Below are positions 32,323 through 42,714 of a stretch of DNA of 56,401 nucleotides, in pieces. The notes under the pieces were generated by a model. That model made no database searches. It was not told the origin of the DNA and was given only the letters and a program-made list of their open reading frames with translations. The stretch covers positions 1-56,401 of the forward strand of contig JAMYHL010000132.1 in NCBI GenBank assembly GCA_025531455.1. Reading direction: 5' to 3'. Both the position numbers and the translations under genes were made by a program. The DNA comes from Apiotrichum sp. Y4204. Lineage: Eukaryota; Basidiomycota; Tremellomycetes; Trichosporonales; Trichosporonaceae. The number at the start of each line of letters is the position of its first letter. The first letter of the stretch is position 1.

Positions 32323-33409
32323 ATGAACCGCGGCATGGAGTCGCTCATGCGCGGCATGGGCGCGGCGCCGCGCGCCGAGGAGGTCGTGCTCCCCGACAAG
32401 TGAGTAGTGTATTAGCTCTTAGCTGACGACAGTGGCGAGACGGTCCACATTTCGTCTCTGGCGCTCCTCAAGATGCTCAAGCACGGACGTGCCGGCGTGC
32501 CCATGGAAGTCATGGGGCTCATGCTCGGCGAGTTTGTGGATGAGTACACTGTGAGTCTGGGCCAGCTGGAGAATCCTCTGTTGGGATAGTTGGGATTGCG
32601 ATTTTTAATGACAACACTAACTCCAGATCTCATGTGTTGACGTCTTTGCGATGCCCCAGTCCGGAACAACCGTGACTGTCGAGTCGGTCGACGACGTTTT
32701 CCAGACCAAGATGCTCGACATGCTCAAGCAGACTGGCCGCCCGGAGATGGTCGTCGGCTGGTACCACTCGCACCCTGGTTTTGGGTGCTGGCTGTCCAGT
32801 GTGGACGTGAACACGCAGCAGGTGGGTGGGAAATAGAGAGCTTTTTATTTTATTTTATTTTGCTAATGTGTGCAGTCGTTTGAGCGCCTGCACCCTCGCG
32901 CAGTGGCCGTGGTCATTGACCCGATCCAGTCGGTGCGCGGCAAGGTTGTGATTGACGCGTTCCGCTCGATCAACCCGCAGGCAATGATGGCTGGCCAGGA
33001 GAGCCGGCAGACAACCTCGAACATTGGCCACCTGAACAAGCCGTCCATCCAGGCGCTCATCCACGGCCTGAACAGGCACTACTACTCGCTCGCGATCGAG
33101 TACCGCAAAACCGAGGCAGAGCAGGGCATGCTGCTCAACCTGCACAAGCGCGGGTGGACCGAGGGCCTCAAGCTGCGCGACCACGAGGACACGGAAAAGG
33201 ACAACGAGGCAACCGTCAAGGACATGCTCCGCCTCGCCACCGCCTACACTAAGAGCGTGCAGGAGGAGGCGACGCTTACCCCTGAACAGCTCAAGACACG
33301 TCATGTCGGAAAGCTCGACCCCAAGCGCCACCTCGAGGAGGCCGTCGAGAAGAGCCTCGGAGACCAGGTCACGCAGAGCCTCGCGATGGGTGTGCTTGCC
33401 GAGCTATAG
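32323..33409 (+). CDS. RPN11: 26S proteasome lid deubiquitinase Rpn11
   Basis: Exons are 32323-32399, 32433-32550, 32627-32821 and 32876-33409, giving 307 aa (family about 306-310). Introns are 33, 76 and 54 nt. The MPN+/JAMM metalloprotease motif is complete: Glu in [10 protein letters not shown], then [14 protein letters not shown] (His112, His114, Ser122, Asp125) coordinating zinc. Further hallmarks are [48 protein letters not shown] and [11 protein letters not shown]. Rpn11 removes ubiquitin chains en bloc during substrate translocation. A second lid subunit, RPN3, lies 17 kb away in this window, probably by chance. Confidence 0.98.
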
Positions 33410-33641
33410 TGGGATAGACATGCATTGTATAACATGAGCAGAACTAGTTGGGGGGAGAAGGGCGACTGCAGTAAAATTGGACATGAGATTGTGAAGCAGA
33501 TGCGCTCATCAACAGCGAAAGCCACCGCACATCTCCGTCGGATCGAGAGCCTCCACTCGCCATGGCAGTAGCACCACTTTCCGTGAATGAAACAGATGCA
33601 TCGTATGGAACATGAGTGGTAGAGTAGTATAGGTGTGTGGT

Positions 33642-35159
33642 CTAAACGAGGCGGGGCGTCGGCCGACTCGGGGGCGGCTCGGTCGCGCCGGCCGCCACGC
33701 GGCGCTGGAGCTCGCGCACCTGCTGGGCGGCGCGCTCGCGGGCGGCAGCGTCCGCCTCAGCCGCAGCGTCCGGGTTCCCGAGGCCGACGACCGCGGAGAT
33801 GAGGCCGTGCGCTGTGCGGATCACCGGCGTCGCAAAGCTGTGCCACAGCTCGGGGCCTTCGCGGATAAGCGCCTGGGGTTAGGGGAAACGTAAAACTAGA
33901 CTTTGGCTTGGGCTCACAATGATGACTTCGACGGCGATGAGCGCGATGATGATGAGCTCCATGCGGTGTCCGCTCGCCTCGGTGAGGAGGGCGCGGAGCG
34001 TGTTCTGGATTTCCTGGGCATAGTCGATTTTGCGGTTGAGCAAATCGACCCGTTCCTTGATTTCAAACTCCTTTGCCACGAGGTCAAAGTACTCTTCGAG
34101 AGCGGGCTCGGACCAGAAAAACTCGGGGGTGTTCTCGAGCCCTCCGCCGCGGGTGTTGACCGCCATGCGGAGTACCATGAGCTCGCCGATTTTGCGGATC
34201 ACCTCGCGGCGCCCGAGGGGCTGTTCGCCAAACTTCTCAAGCGCACGGGGAAGGAGCGAGACCGAGGCAATGTGCGAGTCGAGGCGGTCTTCGAGGACCG
34301 AGAGGGACGAGCTGCGCGCAAGCGAGAGCGAGAGCGTGTACCGGACCAGCAAAGAGGCGAGGGAGGGCGAAGAGGAAAATGTCGAGAGCTCTGGCGGGCG
34401 CCCGAGCAGAATCATGTTTCCCAGCACCGACGTCTCGGCCATGGGATCCACCACGAAATCCACCTCTTCGACCTCGTACTCTTCCGCCCCTAGGCGGTCC
34501 ATTTCCACCCGGGCCCCCTTGGCACGCACAACGTCGCAGAGAAACGCGCGCCCCTCCTCCTCGCTCAGACCCCAGGTCACGAACGAGCCAGAGGAAAATA
34601 CCCAGATCTCGCCCCGCTCGCCGTACTCGAACCCGTTATCCGTCTCGATTTCCTTCTCCTTCCTCTCCTCCACATCCTCCTCCTCGATCTGGCGCAGTTC
34701 CCGGCCGCGGATCAGGCGCTCCGCCCCGCCGCGCCCCTTCCACGGACCAATCACCACCGCCCGGTCCTGGTCGCCCTCGGGCACCTCGTCCCACCGCACC
34801 CCCAGCCGGCGGAGCACCGCGCCCAGCCCAACGAGATCATACCGCTCCGCAGTGGTATGTGCGATACACTGCATGATGGGACCGCGCGTCGGTGCCGGGT
34901 TGTTTCGCAGCGGCGCCGAGATGGCCTCGAGACGGCGCTTCGGCGGCTTGTGGGACGCGGGGAACTTGGGTGCCGGGCCGGGAACGGCAGCGCGGCCTGC
35001 GGCGGCGCGCATGCGCTCCGCGAGCGCTGTGGCCGTCTGCGAGGCCGAGCGCGCGAGGACCGGTGATGTCGAGAGAGGGGCGCGGATGGGGAGCCGTGGT
35101 GGGACGCGCACGGCGTGCAGGGCGCGCAGGGCGCGCGGGGATCGGAGCCCAGCGAGCAT
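33642..35159 (-). CDS. RMND1: Mitochondrial RMND1/Mrx10-like DUF155 protein
   Basis: Exons (minus) are 35159-33918 and 33872-33642, with a 45-nt intron, giving 490 aa. The start at 35159 gives MLAGLRSPRALRALHAVRVPPRLPIRAPLS-type arginine-rich leader, a good mitochondrial presequence; an in-frame ATG 12 codons upstream (35195) is the alternative. DUF155 features are IWVFSSGSFVTWGLSEEEGRAF, LLVRYTLSLSLARSSSLSVLEDRLD, RKIGELMVLRMAVN, FFWSEPALEEYFDLVAKEFEIKERVDLLNRKIDYAQE and a C-terminal hydrophobic segment (MELIIIALIAVEVIIALI). Human RMND1 and yeast Mrx10 are inner-membrane proteins that support mitochondrial translation. The exon-2 tail is Ala/Arg/Pro-rich. Confidence 0.9.
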
Positions 35160-35817
35160 GATGGGTGGATATGGAGGGGAAGAGACGGCGAGCAACAGTG
35201 TCGCCGACTTTATCGACCCAAATGTGCTCCGCGCGCCGCTCGATGCTCTGCACCGGCCGAGAGCCGAGGGACATGCGGATGCGCAATCCTGGATTTCACG
35301 TGGTAGTTGGCCCGCTGTCGGAGTGACGGTGCGGAGATGTTCTCCACCTCCGTTCAGAGGCCCAAGGAGACGGACATGTCTCCGTCTCCGCTTTGTGCTG
35401 TTCGTCTATTCCTGACCCACGGGGAATGTACTCAATGTGGCGGCGCCACTGCGGGGACCCACGCGCTACTGGAACAGAAGGACGCTTGACGACGGCGGAG
35501 TCCGCTCGTTAGTGGCCGCTGCCCGAGGCGGTGATGCGCAACCCGCGCGAGCGACCGAGACCGAGGGCGAGCGAGAAAGTGATGGGGGTAAATGTTATTC
35601 CTGCAGTCATGCACCATTGTCATTGTTGTCGTTTTGAAACAGACCCGGATAGAGAGCATAGAAGACCGGTTACGCTTGACGCCACGGCTACGCCATCGCC
35701 ATCACCATCACCATTACCATCACGTCGCAGTGTAGCGCGATATATATACCCATATAACCCCTGGAACGATCGATCTCCCCGCATCCACAAGCATAGGATA
35801 GCATAACCCAGCACGAC
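35160..35817. other. Divergent upstream region of RMND1 and the monooxygenase gene
   Basis: About 660 bases. It holds a CCATCA/CCATTA-type short repeat near 35693-35720 and a GATATATATACCC TATA-like element near 35740-35752, about 70 bases before the monooxygenase ATG. No gene seen. Confidence 0.5.
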
Positions 35818-37948
35818 ATGACCGACACACACGAGACTGTCTCAGTGGCCATCATCGGCGCCGGGTGAGGCTTCACTCCAGAGCAGGACTGACTCTAGCG
35901 TCGGCGGCATCTGCCTCGCGCTCGACCTGCAGGCCCGCGGACTGCACAACTACACTGTGAGTTTGAATCAGGGCGGATCCGAGTCTCCGGATAACGGAAG
36001 CTTGGAAGCATGGAAGCATGGAATGTTCTTCCGGTTCTGATGGCAGATTTTTGAAGCGGAAGATGGCATCGGCGGAACATGGTACCAGAATGCGTACCCG
36101 TGAGTAGTAGATATGGCTTGGTAGATGCTACAGACGCTGACGACAGGGGCTGCCGCTGCGAGTGAGTAAACCATAGCTACCCGCAAGTTTCCCCGCTCAC
36201 ACCAGCGTCGCCGCGCTGTGGTACTCACACTCGCGGCACCTCAACCCAAACTGGACCGAAACACACCCGAAGCGAACCGAGCTCCTTGAATGTAAGCATC
36301 TGCTCGGAGTCACCACTCACTGCAGACTGGCAGAACCTCGCCACGGCCCAGGGTATCGACCGGCACGTACGCCTGCGGCACCGCTTCCTCTCGGCCGAGT
36401 GGGATGCCCAGGCGAGCGAGTACGTGATTGTGTGTCGGAACGGAGACGGCGACGAGGTGGTTACCCGTGCCCGCGTGCTCGTCTCGGCGATTGGCGGGTT
36501 CCACGCGCCCATCGCCCCAAAGCTCAAGGGTCAGGACATGTACCGCGGCAAGATTGTCGTCGGCGCGCGCTGGCCAAAGGACCTCACGACCGACAAGCTG
36601 CGCGGCAAGCGCGTCGCCGTCATCGGTAATGGATGTTCGGGGGTGCAGACGGTCACGGCGCTCTCGGAGGATCCCGAGATCGAGGTGCTCTCCGTCGCCC
36701 GCAGCCCGCACTGGTACATGCCGCCTGCGAAGGGGGAACGCAACTCGATCCCGTACTCTGACTCGTGGCGTTGGGCGTACTCCCACATTCCCGGGCTGCA
36801 GCGCGCGGCGCGCGCGCTCCTGTACCTCCGGATGGAGAGTGTCTGGCCAGTGTTCAAGCTCCAGAACGGATGGATGCGGAAGCGCATGCAGAAGCAGATC
36901 ACGGAGTGGATGGAGAAGGAGCTGCCAAAGGAGCTTGTTCCGCATGCCATTCCAAAGTTCCGTAAGTGGAGACCAGAGGAACGAGGACGCTCTAACTCTC
37001 AGCAATCGGCTCGAAGCGCTTTGTCATGGAGGACGGATACTTTACCGCCCTGAAGCGCAAGAACACGACTCCCGTGTGGGGCGGCCTCTCGGGCTTTACA
37101 GAGACGGGCATCGTGCTGGACAACGAGCAGGTCATCGAGGACGTAGACTACGTGGTCCTCTCCCTCGGCTTTGACATTGAGGTGAGCGGGAATCTCTCAT
37201 TCCCCTGGTCCGTCGCTAATGCCCAGAGCCCCGGCCTCGACGTCATCGGCTCCAAGGTCAAGATCTCCGACTTTGACTACCGCTCCGACATGAAGATGTA
37301 CCACAGCGTGAGCCACAATACAAAAACTCCCCCAGCTGACATCAGATGGCGGTCCCAGGCATGCCAAACTACTTTATGATGCTCGGCCCGCTCAGCGCGA
37401 CGGGCCACGCGTCCATTGTCTTTATCCTCGAGACGCAGGCAAACTACATTGCCCAGCTCATCGGAGGTATGGACACACACGCTATCCGCTCGCTCGAACC
37501 AAAGCCCGCCGCCACGGAAAAGTGGTACGACGCAGTCAGCGCGCGTGCCCAGAACACGGTGTGGTCCCAGGCACGCAGCTACATGCGCGCGCGCGGCGGT
37601 GACGGCAAGGTCTGGACGCATTTCCCGGGCTTTGTGGGCGAAATCTGGTGGACGAACCGCACGCCCGAGTGGAAGGACTTTGCGGGCGGCGAGGCGCTCG
37701 CCCGCCGCCAGGGCCTCCGCCGTCTCTTCCGCCGCGTCCTGTTTGCCGCGGCGCTCCTCCTCGCCGTCCGCCGGTTCCGCCCCGAGTGGATCGCTACTGC
37801 TGCGCGGGCGATCGTCGCGGGCGCCGCGACCGTCGGTGTCCCGGACTCGTGGGTCGGTAGTGTCAGTGATGTCCTCGCGTCCGCTGGCGCGGCGGTCGAC
37901 GGCGCAGCCGAGTCGGTAAAGGAGAGCGTGCGGGCTCTGGTGTGTTAG
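35818..37948 (+). CDS. FAD/NADPH monooxygenase, Baeyer-Villiger-like, with C-terminal membrane segment
   Basis: Nine exons: 35818-35864, 35899-35956, 36047-36099, 36147-36161 (15 nt), 36206-36291, 36326-36961, 37003-37181, 37227-37307 and 37346-37948, giving 585 aa. The FAD fold GAGVGGICLALDL is followed by the GGTWYQNAYPGCRCD signature, rebuilt over three introns, and the NADPH fold VIGNGCSGVQT. The BVMO fingerprint region reads YRGKIVVGARWP (36541-36576): Gly, Trp and Pro are kept but the conserved His is Val. Further blocks are PIGSKRFVMEDGYF and LGPLSATGHASIVF. A hydrophobic helix (LFAAALLLAVRRF) near the C-terminus suggests membrane anchoring. It may oxidise ketones, aldehydes or heteroatoms; the substrate is unknown. 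It is convergent with a flavin reductase gene. Confidence 0.88.
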
Positions 37949-38072
37949 TAGGTGGATTAGAGGAGGAATGTAGGTACTGTAGAAACCATAATGAATCTTG
38001 TCATCAGTTGCGTTGTTAGCCACTGTTGTATTCAAGAAAGGCTACATGTCCAGTATCTCACCACGACTCTAT

Positions 38073-39518
38073 CTACGAGTGCACAGGCTTGAGCATGCGC
38101 CCCCACGCACGCTCATACTGCGGCGCCGGCGCAACAGCAACCTTGAGCTGCTCAGCCGCCTCGAGCGGGAAATCAATGTGGCGAAGCACCTCGCGGCCAA
38201 AGAGACACACGTCGGCGGCGCCGCGCGCAAGCACGTCCTCGCACTGCTTGGCGTCGGTGAGCAGGCCCACCGCGCCAATCAGCAGACCCGGGACATGTTT
38301 CCGGATATGCGCCGCCAGCGGCACCTGGTACCCCGGGCCGACGGGGAACTGACCGCGAATGTCGTTACCGCCCGACGAGACGTCCAGCAGGTCGATGCCT
38401 GCGTCGCGCAGCTTCGCGGCCAGAATAGTCGTCTGCTCTAGACCCCTGCAAGTGAGAAACTAATACCAGCTGCCGACTTACCACCACTTGTATTCTCCAT
38501 CCTGCTTTTCGGGCCCCACGACGCCCTCGAGCCAGTCCGTCGCCGACACGCGCATGAACAGCGGCCCGTCCCACTCCTTGCGCACAATCTCGGCAATCTC
38601 GAGCGGGAGGCGCATGCGGTTCTCGAGCGACCCGCCATACTGGTCGCTACGGGTGTTGGAGAGGGGCGACAAAAAGTTGTGGATAAAGTAGCCGTGCGCG
38701 CCGTGGATCTCGATAAAGTCGAATCCGGCGGCCTTGGCGCGCCGCACAGCCTGCACGTACGCGTCCTTGATGCTCGAAATGTACTCGAGCGTCGCCTCGC
38801 GCGGCATCGGGTTCGTCGCGTCGTCAAAGCTGATGGCCGAGGGTCCAGTGACTGCCGTCAGAAACTCATCTAGGTTGTACACTCACCCTTCTCGGGCCAT
38901 CCGCCCACAGAGTCGGGCGCAACCTCTCCGCCCTTCCATCCCTCCTCCTCAGCGACGCGGAACACCCACGGCGCGAGCGTCGACGCCTTGCGCCCCGCAT
39001 GCGCAATCTGAATACCAATCTTGGCGCGGTTGGCGTGCACAAACTCGACGATACGCTTCAGCGGCGCAATGTGCTCATCCGACCAGATACCCATGTCCTC
39101 GGGGGAGATGCGGCCCTCGGGGACGACGGCGGTGGCCTCCACCATAATGTTCGCCCACCCGCGCAGAGCCATGCTGCCAAGGTGCACGAGGTGGTGGTCC
39201 GTCGCCTTGCCGTCATCCGAGGAATCTACAAGTCAGCACCCACTTTTTCTGTTTATTCATTCCACTCACACTGGCACATGGGCGCAACCCACATCCGGTG
39301 CGGCCAGGTGACTCCGCGAATGGTGATCGGCTCAAACAGCTTGGGCACCGTGTCGTTCTGCGGCCACCGGGCGCTCGGCAGCGAGCTCCCGATCACGGCG
39401 GGCGGCCGCGGGATGAAGCCGGGGTAGTTTGGCGCCGGCGTGTTCGCAAAGGGCGCGATGGCGGCGGGGTTCGTCTTGGACACTGCGGTTAATGGCAGCC
39501 GGAGCTGGCAGGCTTACT
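38073..39518 (-). CDS. Old yellow enzyme-type NADPH:flavin oxidoreductase (YqjM-like)
   Basis: Exons (minus) are 39518 (a single coding base), 39482-39270, 39225-38887, 38851-38482 and 38445-38073, giving 431 aa. The start ATG exists only after splicing: A39518 joins TG at 39482-39481 across a 35-nt GTAAGC...CGCAG intron, giving AAAATGTCC. No other ATG occurs before MWVAPMCQ. Family features are PMCQYSSDDGKATDHHLVHLG, the PxGRIxPxDxGIW-type ATAVVPEGRISPEDMGIW, QIAHAGRKAS, GPSAISFD, the FMN/substrate block FIEIHGAHGYFIHNFLSPLSNTR-type, RVSATDW, DLLDVSSGG and GAVGLLTDA. It is likely an ene-reductase acting on activated C=C bonds. A TATAAA (minus) lies at 39592-39587. Confidence 0.9.
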
Positions 39519-40068
39519 TTTAATGTAGCTGTGCTTTAGTTTGGGGGTTGTGAGGATGGGAAGATGTCCATAGTCTGTCTGCGGCCTTTATACCGGAATG
39601 TGCCCAGAAGCGAGCCCTCCACCGGCCTCCACCGCGCTTATAAAGCCAGCTGGCTGACGGCGTCATCGATATCTTAGTTGCCGATGGGTGCTCCTCGTGC
39701 GGCTGCTGAGCACCATGAGCACGGTCATCGCGATGCATACAAACAACAGCTCACAGCTCCCACCACCTTATAAATCCTCGACCCACTCCTTATGAACCCT
39801 CAACCCACGACGTCGTGTCGCGACCTTGCTGCTTTCTCCTTTTGTTTTGTTGCTTTTCCGGGATCCACCTCCACATCTCCACATGTCGGACAATCAAGAA
39901 GGCTCACACTATCCTGGCTGATTCAGCCCCAGGCGCACCGCGTGCAGTCTGGCGTGATCGTGACTGCCCGCCGGCGGGGATGTGATCCCAAAGGTTCAAG
40001 CTCTGTCGAATGTCGATCCAACTGGGTTGTTGCCTGTACAGTCGGGACACAATCTCCGATTCCATCCC
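39519..40068. other. Intergenic region upstream of the OYE gene
   Basis: About 550 bases. A minus-strand TATAAA at 39587-39592 lies 69 bases from the OYE start. Plus-strand TATAAA copies are at 39639-39644 and 39769-39774. A 12-bp palindrome (CACGACGTCGTG) is at 39806-39817. The gene at 40069-41056 ends here. No additional gene is supported. Confidence 0.5.
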
Positions 40069-41056
40069 CTAGCATCGGTCCATCGCAGCGAACAGCTGCT
40101 CGACCTCTGCGCTTCCACTCTCGAAGAAGCCGTCAAACGAGTCAATGCTCGTATCTCCATCCGAAGAGGGTTGTGGGGGCAGCGCGGTCGAGCGCGTGTT
40201 GTGTGCTGGCGGGCGGTCGGGGTTGGCTCGCGGTGGTGGTTGGTTGACGGTGTTTCGCGGCGGAAGAGGGTTGGTAGATCGCAGTGGCTGGGCGGTTGTG
40301 CGCGTCATGCGCGCCGAAGACAACACTGTTGGGTGCTCCGTACCTATAGCGCGTGTCGGGGGTACGATAGGGGCCGCCTGGGGGGCGCGGAGCGGGCTCG
40401 CGGCGGCGCGGCGGGGGCTGCTTCTCACCGGTGCGAGGAGCGGGGGCCGGAAGGGTTTCGGGGCAGGGCGCTTTGGCAGTTCTGCCACCTTTCCCAGCTC
40501 GGTGGCCGATTCCGTGCGGCGGGTGAGCGGGGCCGGCGGCGCACTCTTGGGGGGTAACGAGCGCGTCGCGCCTACAGGAGTCGTGCCGTTCTGGCGCTCT
40601 CCCATCGGCGCGCGGGCACTCCTCGAGCTGCGAACGCTCATACTCCGCGCGCTGCTCGAGTTGGAAGAGTTTGCTGCCGTGTTTGGGGTATTCGTCCGCG
40701 AACTCGAGCTGATAAACCGCTCGAGGAGCTCGTCGAGGCGCCGCCCGGCCTCCACGTTGGGGACCACATTCGGGACAGATGCGGTGGATCGCAGCCGCCG
40801 TTTCCGCGAGTTGCTTCGTCCCACCGCGGCAGTCGCGGGAGCCGAGGGGGCCGTGGCGAACGGCCGCGGGCGCTGCGTCGGTGTTGGCGGCGGAACGGCC
40901 TTATCTGCTTATGAGCTTCACCGGCGCGCGCAAAAGCTCACCTGAGGATCCCGCAATTGTGAACTCCTTCAGGAGCTGCATGTCCTGTCCCCAAACGACG
41001 GTGCTCTCCTCCTCGAGCTGGCGTTTCCGCCGCGAGCGCGTGTTCGGGGTCTCCAT
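40069..41056 (-). CDS. Unrecognised basic, disordered protein
   Basis: Exons (minus) are 41056-40942 and 40904-40069, giving 316 aa. The 37-nt intron (GTGAGC...AAGCAG) joins TIAGSS to DKAVPPPTPTQ. The N-terminus METPNTRSRRKRQLEEESTV is strongly basic (a possible nuclear localisation signal) and is followed by VVWGQDMQLLKEFTIAG, the likeliest conserved element. NSRKRRLRS is a second basic cluster, and EAGRRLDELLERFI may form a short helix. The middle is Pro/Ser/Arg-rich disorder. The C-terminus is an acidic-hydrophobic motif, DTSIDSFDGFFESGSAEVEQ followed by LFAAMD, the kind used for protein docking. The family is not recognised; a nuclear adaptor role is only a guess. Gene reality is supported by codon bias and the clean intron. 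Confidence 0.7.
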
Positions 41057-41634
41057 CAAGATGGATGTCGCAGTTTGTAGCGAGCTGTAGATGAAGCGAG
41101 TTTAGATGGATTAGATTGTGGTGATGTCGCGATGGTTGTGGGTATCTGTAGGGCAGGGCAGGGTGGACGCTGGCAGGGTTTGGCGCGGTTGAGTGTGTTT
41201 GTGTGGTCGACGGCGGGTCTACTCGGTATGCAGTGGGATCACTCAGCAAGCACCAAGAAGGTTAGGACATGTCGTCCGATGGAGGACGGGGCGGCAAGCG
41301 GTTGACAGCGGAGAGGAGAGAAACACTTGAAACAAAACTCGACGCGCGGGATGGTGAGCTCGCTGTTGTTGGTGGCGAGGAGGAACAAACTTGGCCAAGG
41401 GGCAGCAAAAGCAGTCGCCAAGTAACCGGGGCACGGAAATAAAACAGCCACGTGGGGGAGTCATGACGTCGATGGTGACCATCTGGTGAGCGTCGGGTGC
41501 AAATGGAGGCCCAGCCCAGCCCACGCACCCAGCGTCGATGGCGATGGCCTGTGCGGCCTGCGGCCGACGAGCACCGGATCTTGACAAAGTCGTCGACATC
41601 CACATCCATTCCCTTCTCTTTGCCATACATCACA
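41057..41634. promoter_or_regulatory. Divergent promoter region between the gene at 40069-41056 and the VAMP7-like gene
   Basis: About 580 bases between two divergent start codons; no gene is supported and no distinct known element is recognised. Confidence 0.5.
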
Positions 41635-42573
41635 ATGTCCCTCCTCCACGCCCTCATCGCGCGCGGGACGACCGTGCTCGCAGAGCACACAGACGGCGAC
41701 GTGTACTTGAAGCCAGGTACAGCTGTTGTGCTCTCCGAAAGCTGACACCAGCGGCAAAGATTACGATCCTGTCCAAGATCCCGCCCAACAACTCGAAGCT
41801 TACCTGTGGGTATACGCACTAGCTTCCACCCACTGTATTTCTCACGCCCAGATGTGTGGCAGGACCGGCTGATCCACTACGTCTCTTCTGACGGCGTGAT
41901 CTACCTCGTTATGGCGGACGACAGCGTCGGGCGCCGCATGCCGTTTGCGTTCCTTGCCGAGGTCGAGCGCCGGTTCACGGCCCAGTTTACGCCTGATACC
42001 ATTGTCGCGGCGGGCGATCACGGGCTTGAAGACTTTGATGGCGAGCTTGCCAAGGTGTGTACGGCGGAGATTTGGGCGGGAGGCAAGGAGATGGAGGGGT
42101 GGCGATACTCCTTTCTGAACTCTACTCACGCCAGCTCATGAACCAGTACACGACTGCGCCGCCGGCTGATCCGCTGCGACAGGCGCAGACGGACCTGAAC
42201 AATGTGTGAGTCTAGACACGGACGATGAGTAGCTACTCTAGCATTGAACAAGCTACCTTGATTCACATCCGCTAACAGTCCAGCAAGGACATCATGGTGC
42301 AGAACATCGACTCGATCCTGCAGCGCGGCGAGCGGCTCGACCTGCTCGTCGACAAGACGGACACGCTGGCGGGGCAGGCCTACGCGTTCCGCCGCGGCGC
42401 GCGCACCGTCCGCCGCCAACAGTGGTGGAAGAACACGCGCATCACCTTCCTCACCGGCTTTGTCGTCTTCGTGAGTGCTATTACAAACGCAAGACTCTGC
42501 TCACACGCAGCTCATCGTATACCTCTTCATCGCCCAGTTCTGCGGCCTGGGACTGACTCATTGCAGCCGTTAA
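41635..42573 (+). CDS. VAMP7: VAMP7-like longin R-SNARE
   Basis: Exons are 41635-41716, 41752-41805, 41852-42054, 42135-42205, 42284-42470 and 42511-42573, giving 219 aa (family about 220). The N-terminal longin domain begins MSLLHALIARGTTVLAEH and continues LSKIPPNNSKLTYVWQDRLIHYVSSDGVIYLVMADD across two introns. The SNARE helix runs VKDIMVQNIDSILQRGERLDLLVDKTDTL with the zero-layer arginine at Arg151. A tail anchor follows (ITFLTGFVVFLIVYLFIAQFCGL). VAMP7/Nyv1-type R-SNAREs act in endosome-vacuole and vacuole-vacuole fusion; the longin domain folds back to regulate assembly. The last exon codes only 20 residues, including half of the membrane anchor. Confidence 0.95.
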
Positions 42574-42714
42574 TTTGTGTTTATAGAGCGATGCATGTTG
42601 TATTCCTGCGGCCCAACGGCCCACCAGGGCCAAGGCGTATTGCATCAGTCAGAAGCACCCCGTAACACCCGATCCACTCCTGGAAGAACCACTGTGCAAT
42701 ACAATACATGATCT

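Noticed and set aside
34030..35415. 461-codon open frame on the plus strand opposite the RMND1-like gene
   Set aside because: It is Ser/Arg-rich shadow translation of a GC-biased coding region; the minus strand has a recognisable DUF155 protein.
35818..39518. Secondary-metabolite gene cluster around the flavoenzyme pair
   Set aside because: No backbone synthase, transporter or regulator is adjacent; flanking genes are housekeeping.
39792..40247. 151-codon open frame after a plus-strand TATAAA
   Set aside because: The TATA is only ~20 bases from the ATG and the frame runs antisense into a better supported gene; composition is not protein-like.
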